From Eubacteriales bacterium (lineage in GTDB: Bacteria; Bacillota; Clostridia; Oscillospirales; Oscillospiraceae), in the NCBI GenBank assembly GCA_030536255.1, contig JAUNQI010000007.1:29578-93577 (forward strand): DNA of 64,000 nt, in the 5' to 3' direction. How positions within the stretch are numbered: the stretch's first letter is position 1; each line of letters opens with the position of its first letter. Shown one piece after another: positions 26,162-34,874 of this stretch. Under the pieces are notes generated by a model. It worked only from the letters and a program-made list of their open reading frames with translations. It made no database searches and had not been told where the DNA came from. The position numbers and the translations under genes are program-made.

Positions 26162-27115
26162 ATGAAATACAGACAATTACCCTATGTGGATAAACCCGTT
26201 TCCGAAATAATATACGGCACAGCAACCCCCGAATATCTTGACGGCAATCCGGCGGATGAGATCCTGGAAGGTATTTTTTCTCTCGGAATAAACACGATTG
26301 ACACGGCAAGAAATTATAAGCTTTCCGAAAAATCCATCGGTCACTGGCTGGAAAATTACGGTCACAGAGATGAGATCGTTCTTCTTTCAAAGTGCGGCCA
26401 CCCGGAGGACGGAAGAAAACGCGTCAACGAAAAAGACATGAGAGAGGACTTCGCTGTTTCCAGCGAATATCTTCACACGAACTTCATCGACATCTATCTC
26501 CTTCACAGAGACGATCCGGATGTTGACGTGGGAACCATCGTAGAGATTTTCAACGCACTGCATGCGGAAGGAAAGATCGGCGCATTCGGCGGCTCCAACT
26601 GGACCCATGAAAGGATCGAAGCCGCAAATGAATACGCCTATAAGAAGAACCTTATCCCGTTTACCGTATCAAGTCCCAACTTCGGGCTGGCCCATCAGGC
26701 CGGAGACCCCTGGGGCTGGGGAACGGTAACGATTACCGGAGAGGAAAACGCGGATGCCAGAGAATGGTACCGCAAAAATCAGATGCCCGTAATTGCTTAC
26801 TCCAGCCTTGCCCGCGGTCTGTTCTCCGGAAGGCTGAAAGGAACAGACTTTGAGAAAGCTTCCTCCGTGCTTGACGAAGCCGGAATGAAGGGCTACGGTT
26901 ATCCGGAAAACTTCAAAAAGCTGGCAAGATGCGAAGAGCTGGCAGCACAGAAGGGATGCACCGTTACCCAGATCGCACTCAGCTGGATCTACCGGCAGGG
27001 GATCAACGCTTTCGCCGTTGTAAGCACAAAGAACCCAGAAAGAATGAAAACCAATATTGCGGCTCTCGACATTCCGCTCTCAGAGGAAGAGTCCGAATAC
27101 CTTTCCGGAAAATGA
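26162..27115 (+). CDS. Aldo/keto reductase
   Basis: 317 residues forming an NAD(P)H-dependent (beta/alpha)8 barrel. The catalytic tetrad is readable as Asp47 and Tyr52 (NTIDTARNY), Lys77 (LLSKCGH) and His115 (YLLHRDDPD). The C-terminal cofactor segment VVSTKNPERMKTN is present. It reduces carbonyl compounds; the natural substrate cannot be read from sequence. It is monocistronic with its own promoter and terminator. Confidence 0.94.
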   Translation: MKYRQLPYVDKPVSEIIYGTATPEYLDGNPADEILEGIFSLGINTIDTARNYKLSEKSIGHWLENYGHRDEIVLLSKCGHPEDGRKRVNEKDMREDFAVSSEYLHTNFIDIYLLHRDDPDVDVGTIVEIFNALHAEGKIGAFGGSNWTHERIEAANEYAYKKNLIPFTVSSPNFGLAHQAGDPWGWGTVTITGEENADAREWYRKNQMPVIAYSSLARGLFSGRLKGTDFEKASSVLDEAGMKGYGYPENFKKLARCEELAAQKGCTVTQIALSWIYRQGINAFAVVSTKNPERMKTNIAALDIPLSEEESEYLSGK

Positions 27116-27137
27116 GATGAAATAACTTGTCATAAAG

Positions 27138-27184
27138 AAACTGCCCGCAAGGACTGCAACGTTCCCGCGGACAGTTTTTTCTTT
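27138..27184 (+). terminator. Terminator of the aldo/keto reductase gene
   Basis: AACTGCCCGC pairs with GCGGACAGTT with one mismatch across a 17-nt loop, followed by a T-rich run. It lies directly against the end of the convergent plsY gene. Confidence 0.75.
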
Positions 27185-27784
27185 TCAATTCTTTTTTAAA
27201 CGGAAATCCGGTTCCTCGCCTTTCAGCAGTCTCCGTATATTCTCCGAATGCCGGATAAATATCATGGCAGCCGTGAAAGCAACCATCAGAATTCTCGGCA
27301 GAGAACATTTCAGAAGCACACACGCCAGGAATGCCGCAAAAGCCGCGCTGAGAGAGCCCAGGGATACCTTTTTTGATGAAAAGGCAACTGCCACAAATAC
27401 GATCAGCGCAGCAACAGCGCTCCGCCAGTCCGCTGCGAAGAGAATCGCCAGCCCGGCAGACACGCCTTTTCCTCCGTGAAATCCATAATAAGCCGGAAAA
27501 CAGTGACCGGTAATACAGGCAGCCCCGGCCAGGCAAAGTCCTGTTTCTCCACCCAGAAGACGGCCGAGAAGCATCGCAACAGCAGCTTTCACGGCATCTC
27601 CCGCAAGGGTGATCAGTCCCGGACCGATTCCAAAGGATCTGGCCATATTGGTAGCACCGGCATTACCGCTTCCCTTCTCCCGGACATCCTTTCCGAAATA
27701 CAGTCTGCTTATCACGATAGAGAAGCTGAAGGACCCGATCAGATAACCGGCCACAGCGGCAATCAATAATTTCAAGACATTCAT
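27185..27784 (-). CDS. plsY: Glycerol-3-phosphate acyltransferase PlsY
   Basis: 199 residues, five membrane helices. PlsY moves an acyl group from acyl-phosphate to glycerol-3-phosphate, the first step of phosphatidic acid synthesis. Family motifs GYLIGSFSFSIVISR, REKGSGNAGATNMAR and FHGGKGVSAGL are present. It starts 2 bp after the Lgt-like gene, so it is the last gene of the envelope operon. Confidence 0.97.
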   Translation of the reverse strand: MNVLKLLIAAVAGYLIGSFSFSIVISRLYFGKDVREKGSGNAGATNMARSFGIGPGLITLAGDAVKAAVAMLLGRLLGGETGLCLAGAACITGHCFPAYYGFHGGKGVSAGLAILFAADWRSAVAALIVFVAVAFSSKKVSLGSLSAAFAAFLACVLLKCSLPRILMVAFTAAMIFIRHSENIRRLLKGEEPDFRLKKN

Positions 27785-27786
27785 TT

Positions 27787-28824
27787 CTACTCTTCAACGC
27801 TCTCCTTTTTCGGTCTGCGGCAAAGGACATACATGATTACGACAACAATTCCGAGGATCAGAGCCGACGCAGACATCGTACTGTAATACAGCATATACAT
27901 ATCGCCGTGACGCTGAACGAGATATTCCGAAACGCCCACTCCGGTAAGAGCAGCTACGAACAGGATCCACAGGATCCAGTGTCCGGCACGCCGGCCGTCA
28001 GCGGCAACGGCTCTTTTGCTGTACCAGATAAACACGATAAGGATCGATATCGCTGCGAAAAGCTGCGTCAGACTGACAAAGCTTCCGAAGCGGTTCAGCG
28101 TCTTGAAAATGGAAAAATAAGGGAACGTGGAATCGTTGCGCGTGGAATCCATAACGAGTTCAATGATCCCGTACAGAACAATAAACAGCCGGAAAACATG
28201 ACCTTCTCTGCTGCAGCGGGGCTTCATTCTGTCTCTGTGGTGTCTGAAATAAAAAACGAGAAGAATAAACATTGCAACCAGCAGCAAAAGGAACGTAATA
28301 AAATAGGTTGCGAAACGGTATTCCGTCTTCCCGGAGGCAGTAACGACCGCCGAGGCCAGGGGAAGATGCTGGAGAGAATGCGTCGTAACGGAAATTTTCC
28401 CTCTGCAGGCAGTAGTGAAAAACGCGCTGAGACGGATCATGGCGAAGGTAAGCGCCATTCCCGGAGCCATCGCATCCAGGATTCCTGAAACAGAATCCGC
28501 AAACCCCAGAGAACGCGCCGCACCCGCACCGAGCAGAACGCCGAGAACCACACCCGGGAGAAAATAGCTTCCTCCGGAATAATCCGTAAGAGCTCTGAAC
28601 AGGCCGTCATACTGCTCCTGATGCGAATAAAAATGAAGAAATCTGCTGATCAGGACACTGAATACCAGTGAAAAGGCAAACGCCACGAACATTGTACTTC
28701 CCCGCCCGGAGTGCGCGGTATAAAGGGAATACGCGAGGCAAAATCCGGCCAGGATCCCCAGAACGATCACAACACTACTCCAGTAAACCACCAGGTCACC
28801 GGTGTAAAAAGCTATAGCATCCAT
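27787..28824 (-). CDS. Lgt-like integral membrane protein lacking key Lgt motifs
   Basis: 345 residues with about seven to nine membrane helices. Order and spacing of segments recall prolipoprotein diacylglyceryl transferase: a short glycine motif before a helix (YSGGSYFLPGVVLG), an Arg-containing helix (FAMIRLSAFF) and a late IELVMDSTRND...SLTQLF region similar to the Lgt end. Key Lgt features are missing: HGG is replaced by LPG, and GRIGNFxNxE by IRLSAFFTTACRGK. It may be a non-catalytic or re-purposed relative; assignment to Lgt is moderate. GAGGTGA precedes the ATG. It lies between a phosphodiester glycosidase and plsY. Confidence 0.6.
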   Translation of the reverse strand: MDAIAFYTGDLVVYWSSVVIVLGILAGFCLAYSLYTAHSGRGSTMFVAFAFSLVFSVLISRFLHFYSHQEQYDGLFRALTDYSGGSYFLPGVVLGVLLGAGAARSLGFADSVSGILDAMAPGMALTFAMIRLSAFFTTACRGKISVTTHSLQHLPLASAVVTASGKTEYRFATYFITFLLLLVAMFILLVFYFRHHRDRMKPRCSREGHVFRLFIVLYGIIELVMDSTRNDSTFPYFSIFKTLNRFGSFVSLTQLFAAISILIVFIWYSKRAVAADGRRAGHWILWILFVAALTGVGVSEYLVQRHGDMYMLYYSTMSASALILGIVVVIMYVLCRRPKKESVEE

Positions 28825-28830
28825 ATGCGC

Positions 28831-30453
28831 TCACCTCTCAGATTCCGGAATGGCCGAAGCAAAATAGATAATGTCACTTACCGTACGCTCTGTGCCAAAG
28901 TCGATATGGTTATACGGCTTTCCGTTAAAGACAAGCTCACCGGTCTGTCCGCCGTCCAGGCAATAGCCGAGACGGACATTTTTCCCTGCCATCAGAGCGG
29001 CAAACTCATTGATCGTGCAGCGGGGATGGTATTCATTCGGATTATCCGCAAAGCTGACAGTCATATACAGATAATGGAGCTTGTCATACTGTGCGATTCC
29101 TGCTCGGGAGTATTCCTTATCCACTTCTCCGATCGGATACCACTCGTTCCACTGCTGCGTCCAGTCATCCACAAGAACAGGGCCGAAAGCCACCGCGAAG
29201 ATAATATTATTATCCTGAATGAATTTTTCCATGTCCTCACGCGTGGACTGTTCGCCCATGCGGAAAGCAATAAAATCTCCGGAGCTGTTCACAAACAGAG
29301 TATCCGTAGCATTGTACTTATCATAGGTCCCGCTGTAGGCGCCCTCATCAAAGCGGTAAAGGCGGCGATCATAGACCGTTATTCCGAGGTCTCTGAAAGC
29401 GTAATAGTCCGCATTGATTGCCGCGACAGCATTGCACTGAGACGCAAGCTCGGTAGCATAAACATACTGGGAAGAGCCGTAGGTATCCTCCGCAAGTTTC
29501 CGGCGGATCTGGGAACCGTCGGCTATTTTAACCTCCATGCAGGATACGATGCGGTTGTCGATCAGTTCTTTCCAGCAGATTGCAAGAAGAGTCTCATCAC
29601 AGTAATATTCGATCGTGGAATCATAATAGAAGTCCACATTCTCGCTGAATATCACATCCTGATCCTCAAGCAGGCCGTACCCTCTCGCCTCTTCAATAAC
29701 AGCAAGAACTTCCTTGGGATCCGTGGTTGAGCCGTAATTGTATCTGGGTGCCAGCGGGGCGACAAGATCACCTTCCGGAATTTTATACTGCTTGCGGATA
29801 TAGGTAAGATCTCCGAGGAGCTCTCCCTTCATATTGTTTGAATAAGCATCCAGACGGGTAACAACATCCGATCTCTTTTTCGCCGTAAGCTGAGCGGAAG
29901 CCATGGAAGAGTCCGGGTGAATGTTCAAAAGCATCCATGCAAGAACAATCAGTGCCGCCGCACCGAAAACAAGACCCGTAAAAGCAAGGACAAAGCGTTT
30001 AAAGCCGCTGATCGATTTATTTGCAACTACCTCTGCGGAATCAAACAGCTCTTCTTTTGTAAGCTTCCGTTCCCGGGTAGGCCTGGTTTCAGGCTTTTTC
30101 TTCGGTTTTTCCGGAACTCCGCGTCCGGGATCCGCTTTCCGGCCGGATCTCCCGGAATGACTTTCCGGACGCTGCTCCGGGCGTTCGCGGCGGCGCGGAA
30201 GGACAGGTTCCAGCTCTTCCTCAGCCGGGAATTCCTCTTCTTCCGAAAAACTCTCTTCCGGAATATACTCTTCCGCTTCCGGGAAGCTGTACTCTTCCGG
30301 TTCTTCTGCTATGCTCTCTTCTTCCTCTGCATAATATTCTTCATTCTCATCGTCAAATACGCTGTTATCATACGCAGAAGAAGGCTCATCCGGGGATGCT
30401 CCGAACTCAGCAAGGATATCGTCAATATCTGAGAAAAATTCAAAATCATTCAT
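28831..30453 (-). CDS. Membrane-anchored phosphodiester glycosidase (NAGPA) domain protein
   Basis: 540 residues. Residues 1-85 are strongly acidic (Glu-rich), 86-130 basic and Pro-rich, and a single membrane helix spans about 154-177. The outer domain (about 320-540) matches the phosphodiester glycosidase/NAGPA family: AAINADYYAFRDLGITVYD, VAFGPVLVDD, YCLDGGQTGELVFNG. Relatives cleave sugar phosphodiesters; in Gram-positives this could mean wall teichoic or capsular material. GAGGAGG precedes the ATG. It lies 12 bp after the serine hydrolase gene and 6 bp before the Lgt-like gene. Confidence 0.85.
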   Translation of the reverse strand: MNDFEFFSDIDDILAEFGASPDEPSSAYDNSVFDDENEEYYAEEEESIAEEPEEYSFPEAEEYIPEESFSEEEEFPAEEELEPVLPRRRERPEQRPESHSGRSGRKADPGRGVPEKPKKKPETRPTRERKLTKEELFDSAEVVANKSISGFKRFVLAFTGLVFGAAALIVLAWMLLNIHPDSSMASAQLTAKKRSDVVTRLDAYSNNMKGELLGDLTYIRKQYKIPEGDLVAPLAPRYNYGSTTDPKEVLAVIEEARGYGLLEDQDVIFSENVDFYYDSTIEYYCDETLLAICWKELIDNRIVSCMEVKIADGSQIRRKLAEDTYGSSQYVYATELASQCNAVAAINADYYAFRDLGITVYDRRLYRFDEGAYSGTYDKYNATDTLFVNSSGDFIAFRMGEQSTREDMEKFIQDNNIIFAVAFGPVLVDDWTQQWNEWYPIGEVDKEYSRAGIAQYDKLHYLYMTVSFADNPNEYHPRCTINEFAALMAGKNVRLGYCLDGGQTGELVFNGKPYNHIDFGTERTVSDIIYFASAIPESER

Positions 30454-30465
30454 ACTGACACCTCC

Positions 30466-32340
30466 TCACGCCGCTCCGCCGAGCAGAGCTGAAATGAGCT
30501 CGGGAGAAGTGCTCATCATCCATTTGCCGTCCGTATAATCGACCTCTATATCAAGCTCAGACGAAGTATAGTATTTTGCAGCATTGTTCAGCGCTTCCGT
30601 AAGCGCTTTCCGGTAAACCTCATCCGTAACCGACTCAAGATAATTCCCCTCATCATCGTAGACCTGGCTTCTGCTGCGGGTCTCCACGATTTCTTTCAGC
30701 AGCGGCGTAATTCTTCCGGACGCATCATTCTTCACCGCGTCAAGGTTAAGGTGACGGAAAGAAACATTCTGAACCGCATGAAGTCTGTCACGGACAGCGT
30801 CACTGCGGAAGGAATAGTCGTAGCTGGATCTCAGGGCATTATAAAGCAGTCTGCTTTCCTCGGAATCCGGAGGATTCTCCAGACCGAGACTCTCATAATC
30901 GCTCAGATAGGAATAGGCTTCCGTAAAATTCCCGGCGCACAGGGCAGTAAAAAAGCTGTTTACCGGCTCGGAGGGCTCTCCCTTCGGCTTCGAATACAGG
31001 GTGCCCATTCTTGCCGCCACAACACAGACCAGCATCGCAAGGCCTGCAAAAATGATTGCCAGGACCGCCCAGAAGCCGTTAATTCTGCCCGACATATTTC
31101 TGCGGAAAATGAGGACAAAGCAGATGATCATCGCGATGATGATCCAGCCCATGATCAGGCAATCCTTCAGAGAGAAGTTTCCTATCGTTCTCTGATCAAT
31201 GGTACCGGTAATGATCGGACGCGGAGTCACCTCAACCGGCTCCGCAGCCGCGGCTGCAGCTGCATCCTCTTCCAGGCGCTCCTGAAGAACTCTTTCTTCC
31301 TCCAGGCGCTTCTGTTCCTCGGCTTCCGCCTGCTTTTTTGCCTCTCTTTCGGCAACCATATTCGTATAGTCCACCATGGTAACCGCATAGGAGCTCAGAA
31401 GATCGTATGCCAGATTTACATTATCCGTAAACATGACGATCATAAACGGCGTGTCCGTATAGACGATACCGCAGCAGGTAATGTAGGTATGATACGCTCC
31501 GTCTGACTCATTCTGTGCCACATACCCGTATTTCTGGGCGATCGGATAACGATGCTCATATTCCTTGAAATCAGAAAACGGATTTGCTTCGAGCATACAT
31601 TCTATGATACCGGGAAAACGTTCCGGATCATCATACAGCGTGCGGAGCATATGAATAAACTGCTTTGCGTTATAATAGTTGTCTATCTGGTAATTCCAGC
31701 CCAGCTCCTCCGTGGGATCACTCCCGAGATATGGGATCTGAAGCTGCTTAAACTGAGAATAACCGCCCAGATAGTTGATTAGATCCATCCATCTCTCATT
31801 ATCCGAATGGACGATCGTCATATATTCATGATAGCTGTACGGGGCTCCGGCGATTTCGGTATCCATCGTAATCTTCCCGGAAGACACCATATCCGCAATG
31901 ATCATATTGGTCGGGATCTTGAACATGCTCGCGGAAACCATGTACTTGTCCCCGTTTACATACTGTTCCTCGCCGGTAAGGGTATTATAATAGCCAACAC
32001 CTACCCTGTATGTGTCCGTTTCATAGATAGAGAACAGGCGATCCATAACATCCTGCCAGGTATCATCCTCGCTGATCTCTATACGGCCGCCGAGCGGCTC
32101 CGTATTGCCGTACGCGCTGAGTATATCCGTATACAGATCCAGATCGTATTCCGCCGCAAGCTCCTCCGGAGATTTGTTTGCAATGCTCTCGTTAAATTCT
32201 CTTGCTCTTTCCAGCGCAGCTTCAACCCCAAGAGGCGGTGCCGGGTTATTGTCTCCGACATAATCGGCAGATGCCGCGGAGGAAAACAGCACACTCACCA
32301 CAGCCGCAAGCAGAATCAGTTTTTTCAAAAATAATTTCAT
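30466..32340 (-). CDS. Secreted beta-lactamase-fold serine hydrolase with two membrane helices and a C-terminal domain
   Basis: 624 residues from the ATG at 32340 (GGAG 5 nt upstream). A signal peptide (about 1-25) precedes a penicillin-recognising hydrolase domain with Ser138-x-x-Lys141 (SASMFK), Ser179-Asp-Asn (HSDN) and a Lys270-Tyr-Gly triad in place of KTG. A charged coiled coil (about 327-365) leads to two membrane helices (about 393-413 and 423-443) and a C-terminal domain of about 170 residues beginning NSFFTALCAGNFTEAY, which resembles small DUF4878-like domains. A D,D-carboxypeptidase or muropeptide-binding role is more likely than a resistance enzyme. First of four coupled envelope genes. 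Confidence 0.8.
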   Translation of the reverse strand: MKLFLKKLILLAAVVSVLFSSAASADYVGDNNPAPPLGVEAALERAREFNESIANKSPEELAAEYDLDLYTDILSAYGNTEPLGGRIEISEDDTWQDVMDRLFSIYETDTYRVGVGYYNTLTGEEQYVNGDKYMVSASMFKIPTNMIIADMVSSGKITMDTEIAGAPYSYHEYMTIVHSDNERWMDLINYLGGYSQFKQLQIPYLGSDPTEELGWNYQIDNYYNAKQFIHMLRTLYDDPERFPGIIECMLEANPFSDFKEYEHRYPIAQKYGYVAQNESDGAYHTYITCCGIVYTDTPFMIVMFTDNVNLAYDLLSSYAVTMVDYTNMVAEREAKKQAEAEEQKRLEEERVLQERLEEDAAAAAAAEPVEVTPRPIITGTIDQRTIGNFSLKDCLIMGWIIIAMIICFVLIFRRNMSGRINGFWAVLAIIFAGLAMLVCVVAARMGTLYSKPKGEPSEPVNSFFTALCAGNFTEAYSYLSDYESLGLENPPDSEESRLLYNALRSSYDYSFRSDAVRDRLHAVQNVSFRHLNLDAVKNDASGRITPLLKEIVETRSRSQVYDDEGNYLESVTDEVYRKALTEALNNAAKYYTSSELDIEVDYTDGKWMMSTSPELISALLGGAA

Positions 32341-32399
32341 ATTTCTCCAAATATACAGCAGATTTTCCAATATAAAATAAATATTGAAAATTTATTTTA

Positions 32400-33293
32400 T
32401 CACAATCCTGCGATCTCTTCAAGGATTCCGTTCTTCAGAAAATAGTATTTTGCCCCCGATTCAACAGAAATATCGTCCTCTTCAGCACTTTCCGCAATGA
32501 CTTCGGTAACCGGTGAATAAAACGAGATCAGAGACAGCAGCGTTTCGGGAAGTTCAGGTCCCTTAAATCTGCAGACAACGGTTTTCGGCTCGAACTCATC
32601 CGCCAGAAGCGCACAGAGACCGAAAGTAACCTTAGTAGGAAATTTTTCGGCCAGCTTCGCGATGAAGGAATTCTGGCGTTCCCTTGCCTTAATTCTCTTC
32701 GGCTCCTGCGTTATTCTGGCAAGCTCATCGTACATCACTGCGATAGCGCTGTTCATGGAAGGCCTGTCAAGATCATACGAATCCTCCGGGAGAAAAATAC
32801 CGTGAAAATTCTTTTCAATAATATCCGCCATAGACTTCGCCGTGTCCAGATATTTTCTGTTCATGGTCGCCCGGAACATCTCCAGAAAAGCAATCACGGA
32901 AAACGCGGCATTTCCGGCAGTCCGTTCATTGTCTGCCAGGAGCTCAGACGCTTTTTCCAGATAATCCTCTCTTCCGAAAGCACGGGCACATTTTACATAA
33001 GCCGCGGCAAGCATCCGGTCATCCTCTGAGCAGTGAGAAAGAATATAGTCCGCTGCTGCGAAACAGAACTCACTCCCGGAGTCTCCGGAAGCTTCATAAT
33101 ACTCCGCATACGCATAGGCAAGAGCAGCGCTTTCCTCCATTGTACTCATGTCTTCCAGCGTATTTCCGATTAGCCGCAGCAGATTACCGTCTTCCGCCAG
33201 AGATGCGTAGCGGGTCAGAAAGACAAGACTGTGAGGGCCGGTAAAGCCCTCCGATTTAATGATTTCAACTGTATCATGCAAAAGTGAAGACAT
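32400..33293 (-). CDS. YyaL-like C-terminal domain protein (no thioredoxin part)
   Basis: 297 residues from the ATG at 33293 (AGGAG 7 nt upstream); an earlier start at 33386 would overlap the terminator. It is mostly helical. The segment DLDRPSMNSAIAVMYDELARI and the end (LCALLADEFEPKTVVCRF) resemble the C-terminal alpha-barrel half of YyaL/spermatogenesis-associated 20 proteins, which normally also carry an N-terminal thioredoxin-like domain absent here. Function unknown. It has its own promoter (33331-33359) and is 59 bp upstream of the serine hydrolase gene. Confidence 0.6.
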   Translation of the reverse strand: MSSLLHDTVEIIKSEGFTGPHSLVFLTRYASLAEDGNLLRLIGNTLEDMSTMEESAALAYAYAEYYEASGDSGSEFCFAAADYILSHCSEDDRMLAAAYVKCARAFGREDYLEKASELLADNERTAGNAAFSVIAFLEMFRATMNRKYLDTAKSMADIIEKNFHGIFLPEDSYDLDRPSMNSAIAVMYDELARITQEPKRIKARERQNSFIAKLAEKFPTKVTFGLCALLADEFEPKTVVCRFKGPELPETLLSLISFYSPVTEVIAESAEEDDISVESGAKYYFLKNGILEEIAGL

Positions 33294-33330
33294 TTCTATG
33301 CTCCTGTTCTCTGTCAATTTGTTTATACTG

Positions 33331-33359
33331 ACTTTACCCTTTTCATAGCAATATTTCAA
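33331..33359 (-). promoter_or_regulatory. Promoter of the YyaL-like gene and probably the envelope operon
   Basis: On the minus strand, TTGAAA (33359-33354), 17 nt, TAAAGT (33336-33331). Confidence 0.6.
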
Positions 33360-33383
33360 CAGGAAATTTTGGATACGAAGACT

Positions 33384-33416
33384 CAAAAAAGACAGAGCAC
33401 GAATTGCGCTCTGCCT
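33384..33416 (-). terminator. Terminator of the aminotransferase gene
   Basis: GGCAGAGC pairs with GCTCTGTC (one mismatch) around a 9-nt loop and is followed by six T on the minus strand. Confidence 0.88.
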
Positions 33417-33469
33417 TTAAAGGATATAATTATATTTATTTTCGGAAACAGTTTATTTCCCGAAGCGGA

Positions 33470-34654
33470 TTATTTGAGATTCTTTCTGATCACATCGCCG
33501 ATGATCTTGATTCCGTTGACGATCTGCTCATCCGTAGCGCAGGAATAGTTGAGTCTCATGCAATGCTCATTTCCTCCGTTGGGGAAGAAGCCGGAACCGG
33601 GAACGAAAGCAACATTATACTTCAGGCACTCTGCGGCAAGCTCCTTGGTATTGATATACTCCGGAAGCTCAGCCCAGGTAAAGAGGCCGCCGTCAGGATC
33701 GGTAAAGGTAACTTCAGGCGGGAAATAATCCTTCATTGCCTGAACCATAACGCTTGCACGATGCTTGTATACTTCTCTGATCTGAGCAACATGAGCATCG
33801 ACATCAAACATCTCAAGATACTTGGAAATAGCCATTGCACCGAACGTAGACGTCTGGAGAACCGCTGCCTGAGCAATCAAATTGAACTTGTAAATATACT
33901 CATCGCTTGCGCACATCCATGCGATACGGGTTCCGGGAGCAAGAATCTTGGAGAAGGTTCCGAGATAAATAACAAGGCCCTTTGTATCCATGGATTTCAG
34001 AGCAGGATGATAAGTTCCCTTATAGCGGAGCTCGCCGTACGGGTTATCCTCAATTACAGGGATCTCATACCTGGAAATGATCTCCATGAACTGCTTTCTG
34101 CGCTCCATAGGCCAGGTACGGCCGGAGGGGTTCTGGAAATCAGGAATGACATAAATAAGCTTAACATTCTTTGTAGTGGCAAGAACCTTTTCAAGCTCTT
34201 CCATGATCATACCGTTTTCATCGGTAGGAACTTCCACGAAATTCGGCTCGCTGAGCTTGAACGCGTTGATGGCACCGAGATAGCTCGGAGATTCCATAAC
34301 GACAACATCGCCCGGATCCAGGAAAAGACGGCCGCAGTAGTCAAGACCCTGCTGGCTTCCGGCAGTCAGCATAATGTTCTTCGCTTCTGTTTTGATCTGG
34401 TTCTTGTCAAACAGACGCTTTGCAATCTGCTCACGCAGAGGAGCCCAGCCATCAGTAGTACCATACTGAAGAGCTACCGTTCCCTGCTCTTCAAGAACAG
34501 CATCGCACGCAGCTTTGAATTCTTCAACAGGGAAAAGCTCAGGAGCGGGAAGACCACCTGCAAAAGAGGTAACTTCCGGACGCTGAGTCAGGGCGAGGAG
34601 CTCACGGATTTCAGACGCCTTGACATTATCCATCATTTTCGCGTAATTAACCAT
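33470..34654 (-). CDS. PLP-dependent aminotransferase, class I (LysN/2-aminoadipate type)
   Basis: 394 residues. The PLP lysine is in GTFSKILAPGTRIAW, and substrate/cofactor motifs TAGSQQGLD, PDFQNPSGRTWP and the final arginine region RLNYSCATDEQI are present. It resembles LysN/2-aminoadipate aminotransferases and free-standing relatives of MocR regulators. Likely donors are branched-chain, aromatic or 2-aminoadipate amino acids; the exact substrate is not readable. GGAGG lies 7 nt upstream of the ATG. Single-gene unit. Confidence 0.93.
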   Translation of the reverse strand: MVNYAKMMDNVKASEIRELLALTQRPEVTSFAGGLPAPELFPVEEFKAACDAVLEEQGTVALQYGTTDGWAPLREQIAKRLFDKNQIKTEAKNIMLTAGSQQGLDYCGRLFLDPGDVVVMESPSYLGAINAFKLSEPNFVEVPTDENGMIMEELEKVLATTKNVKLIYVIPDFQNPSGRTWPMERRKQFMEIISRYEIPVIEDNPYGELRYKGTYHPALKSMDTKGLVIYLGTFSKILAPGTRIAWMCASDEYIYKFNLIAQAAVLQTSTFGAMAISKYLEMFDVDAHVAQIREVYKHRASVMVQAMKDYFPPEVTFTDPDGGLFTWAELPEYINTKELAAECLKYNVAFVPGSGFFPNGGNEHCMRLNYSCATDEQIVNGIKIIGDVIRKNLK

Positions 34655-34716
34655 GTTATTTCCTCCATAAATCTAAAAAATCCTAAAGATAAGAAGCCTA
34701 AAAAAAGATTTAAGTA

Positions 34717-34745
34717 AATCTACCATATTTATTAACCGCTGTAAA
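34717..34745 (-). promoter_or_regulatory. Promoter of the aminotransferase gene
   Basis: On the minus strand, TTTACA (34745-34740), 17 nt, TAGATT (34722-34717). Confidence 0.6.
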
Positions 34746-34874
34746 TAGTAATATCTTCCAATATTACGGTAAATATCCACAGCTTTTTTATAAGAATACA
34801 CTTAAAGAACCGATGAATTATTCACTTTCGGCATCTTTCCGCGTCTTATTTCTGATGAACGAAGGATCCTCCTC

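Noticed and set aside
33404..34717. 437-codon plus-strand frame opposite the aminotransferase
   Set aside because: Shadow frame covering the conserved minus-strand gene and its terminator; no start signals.
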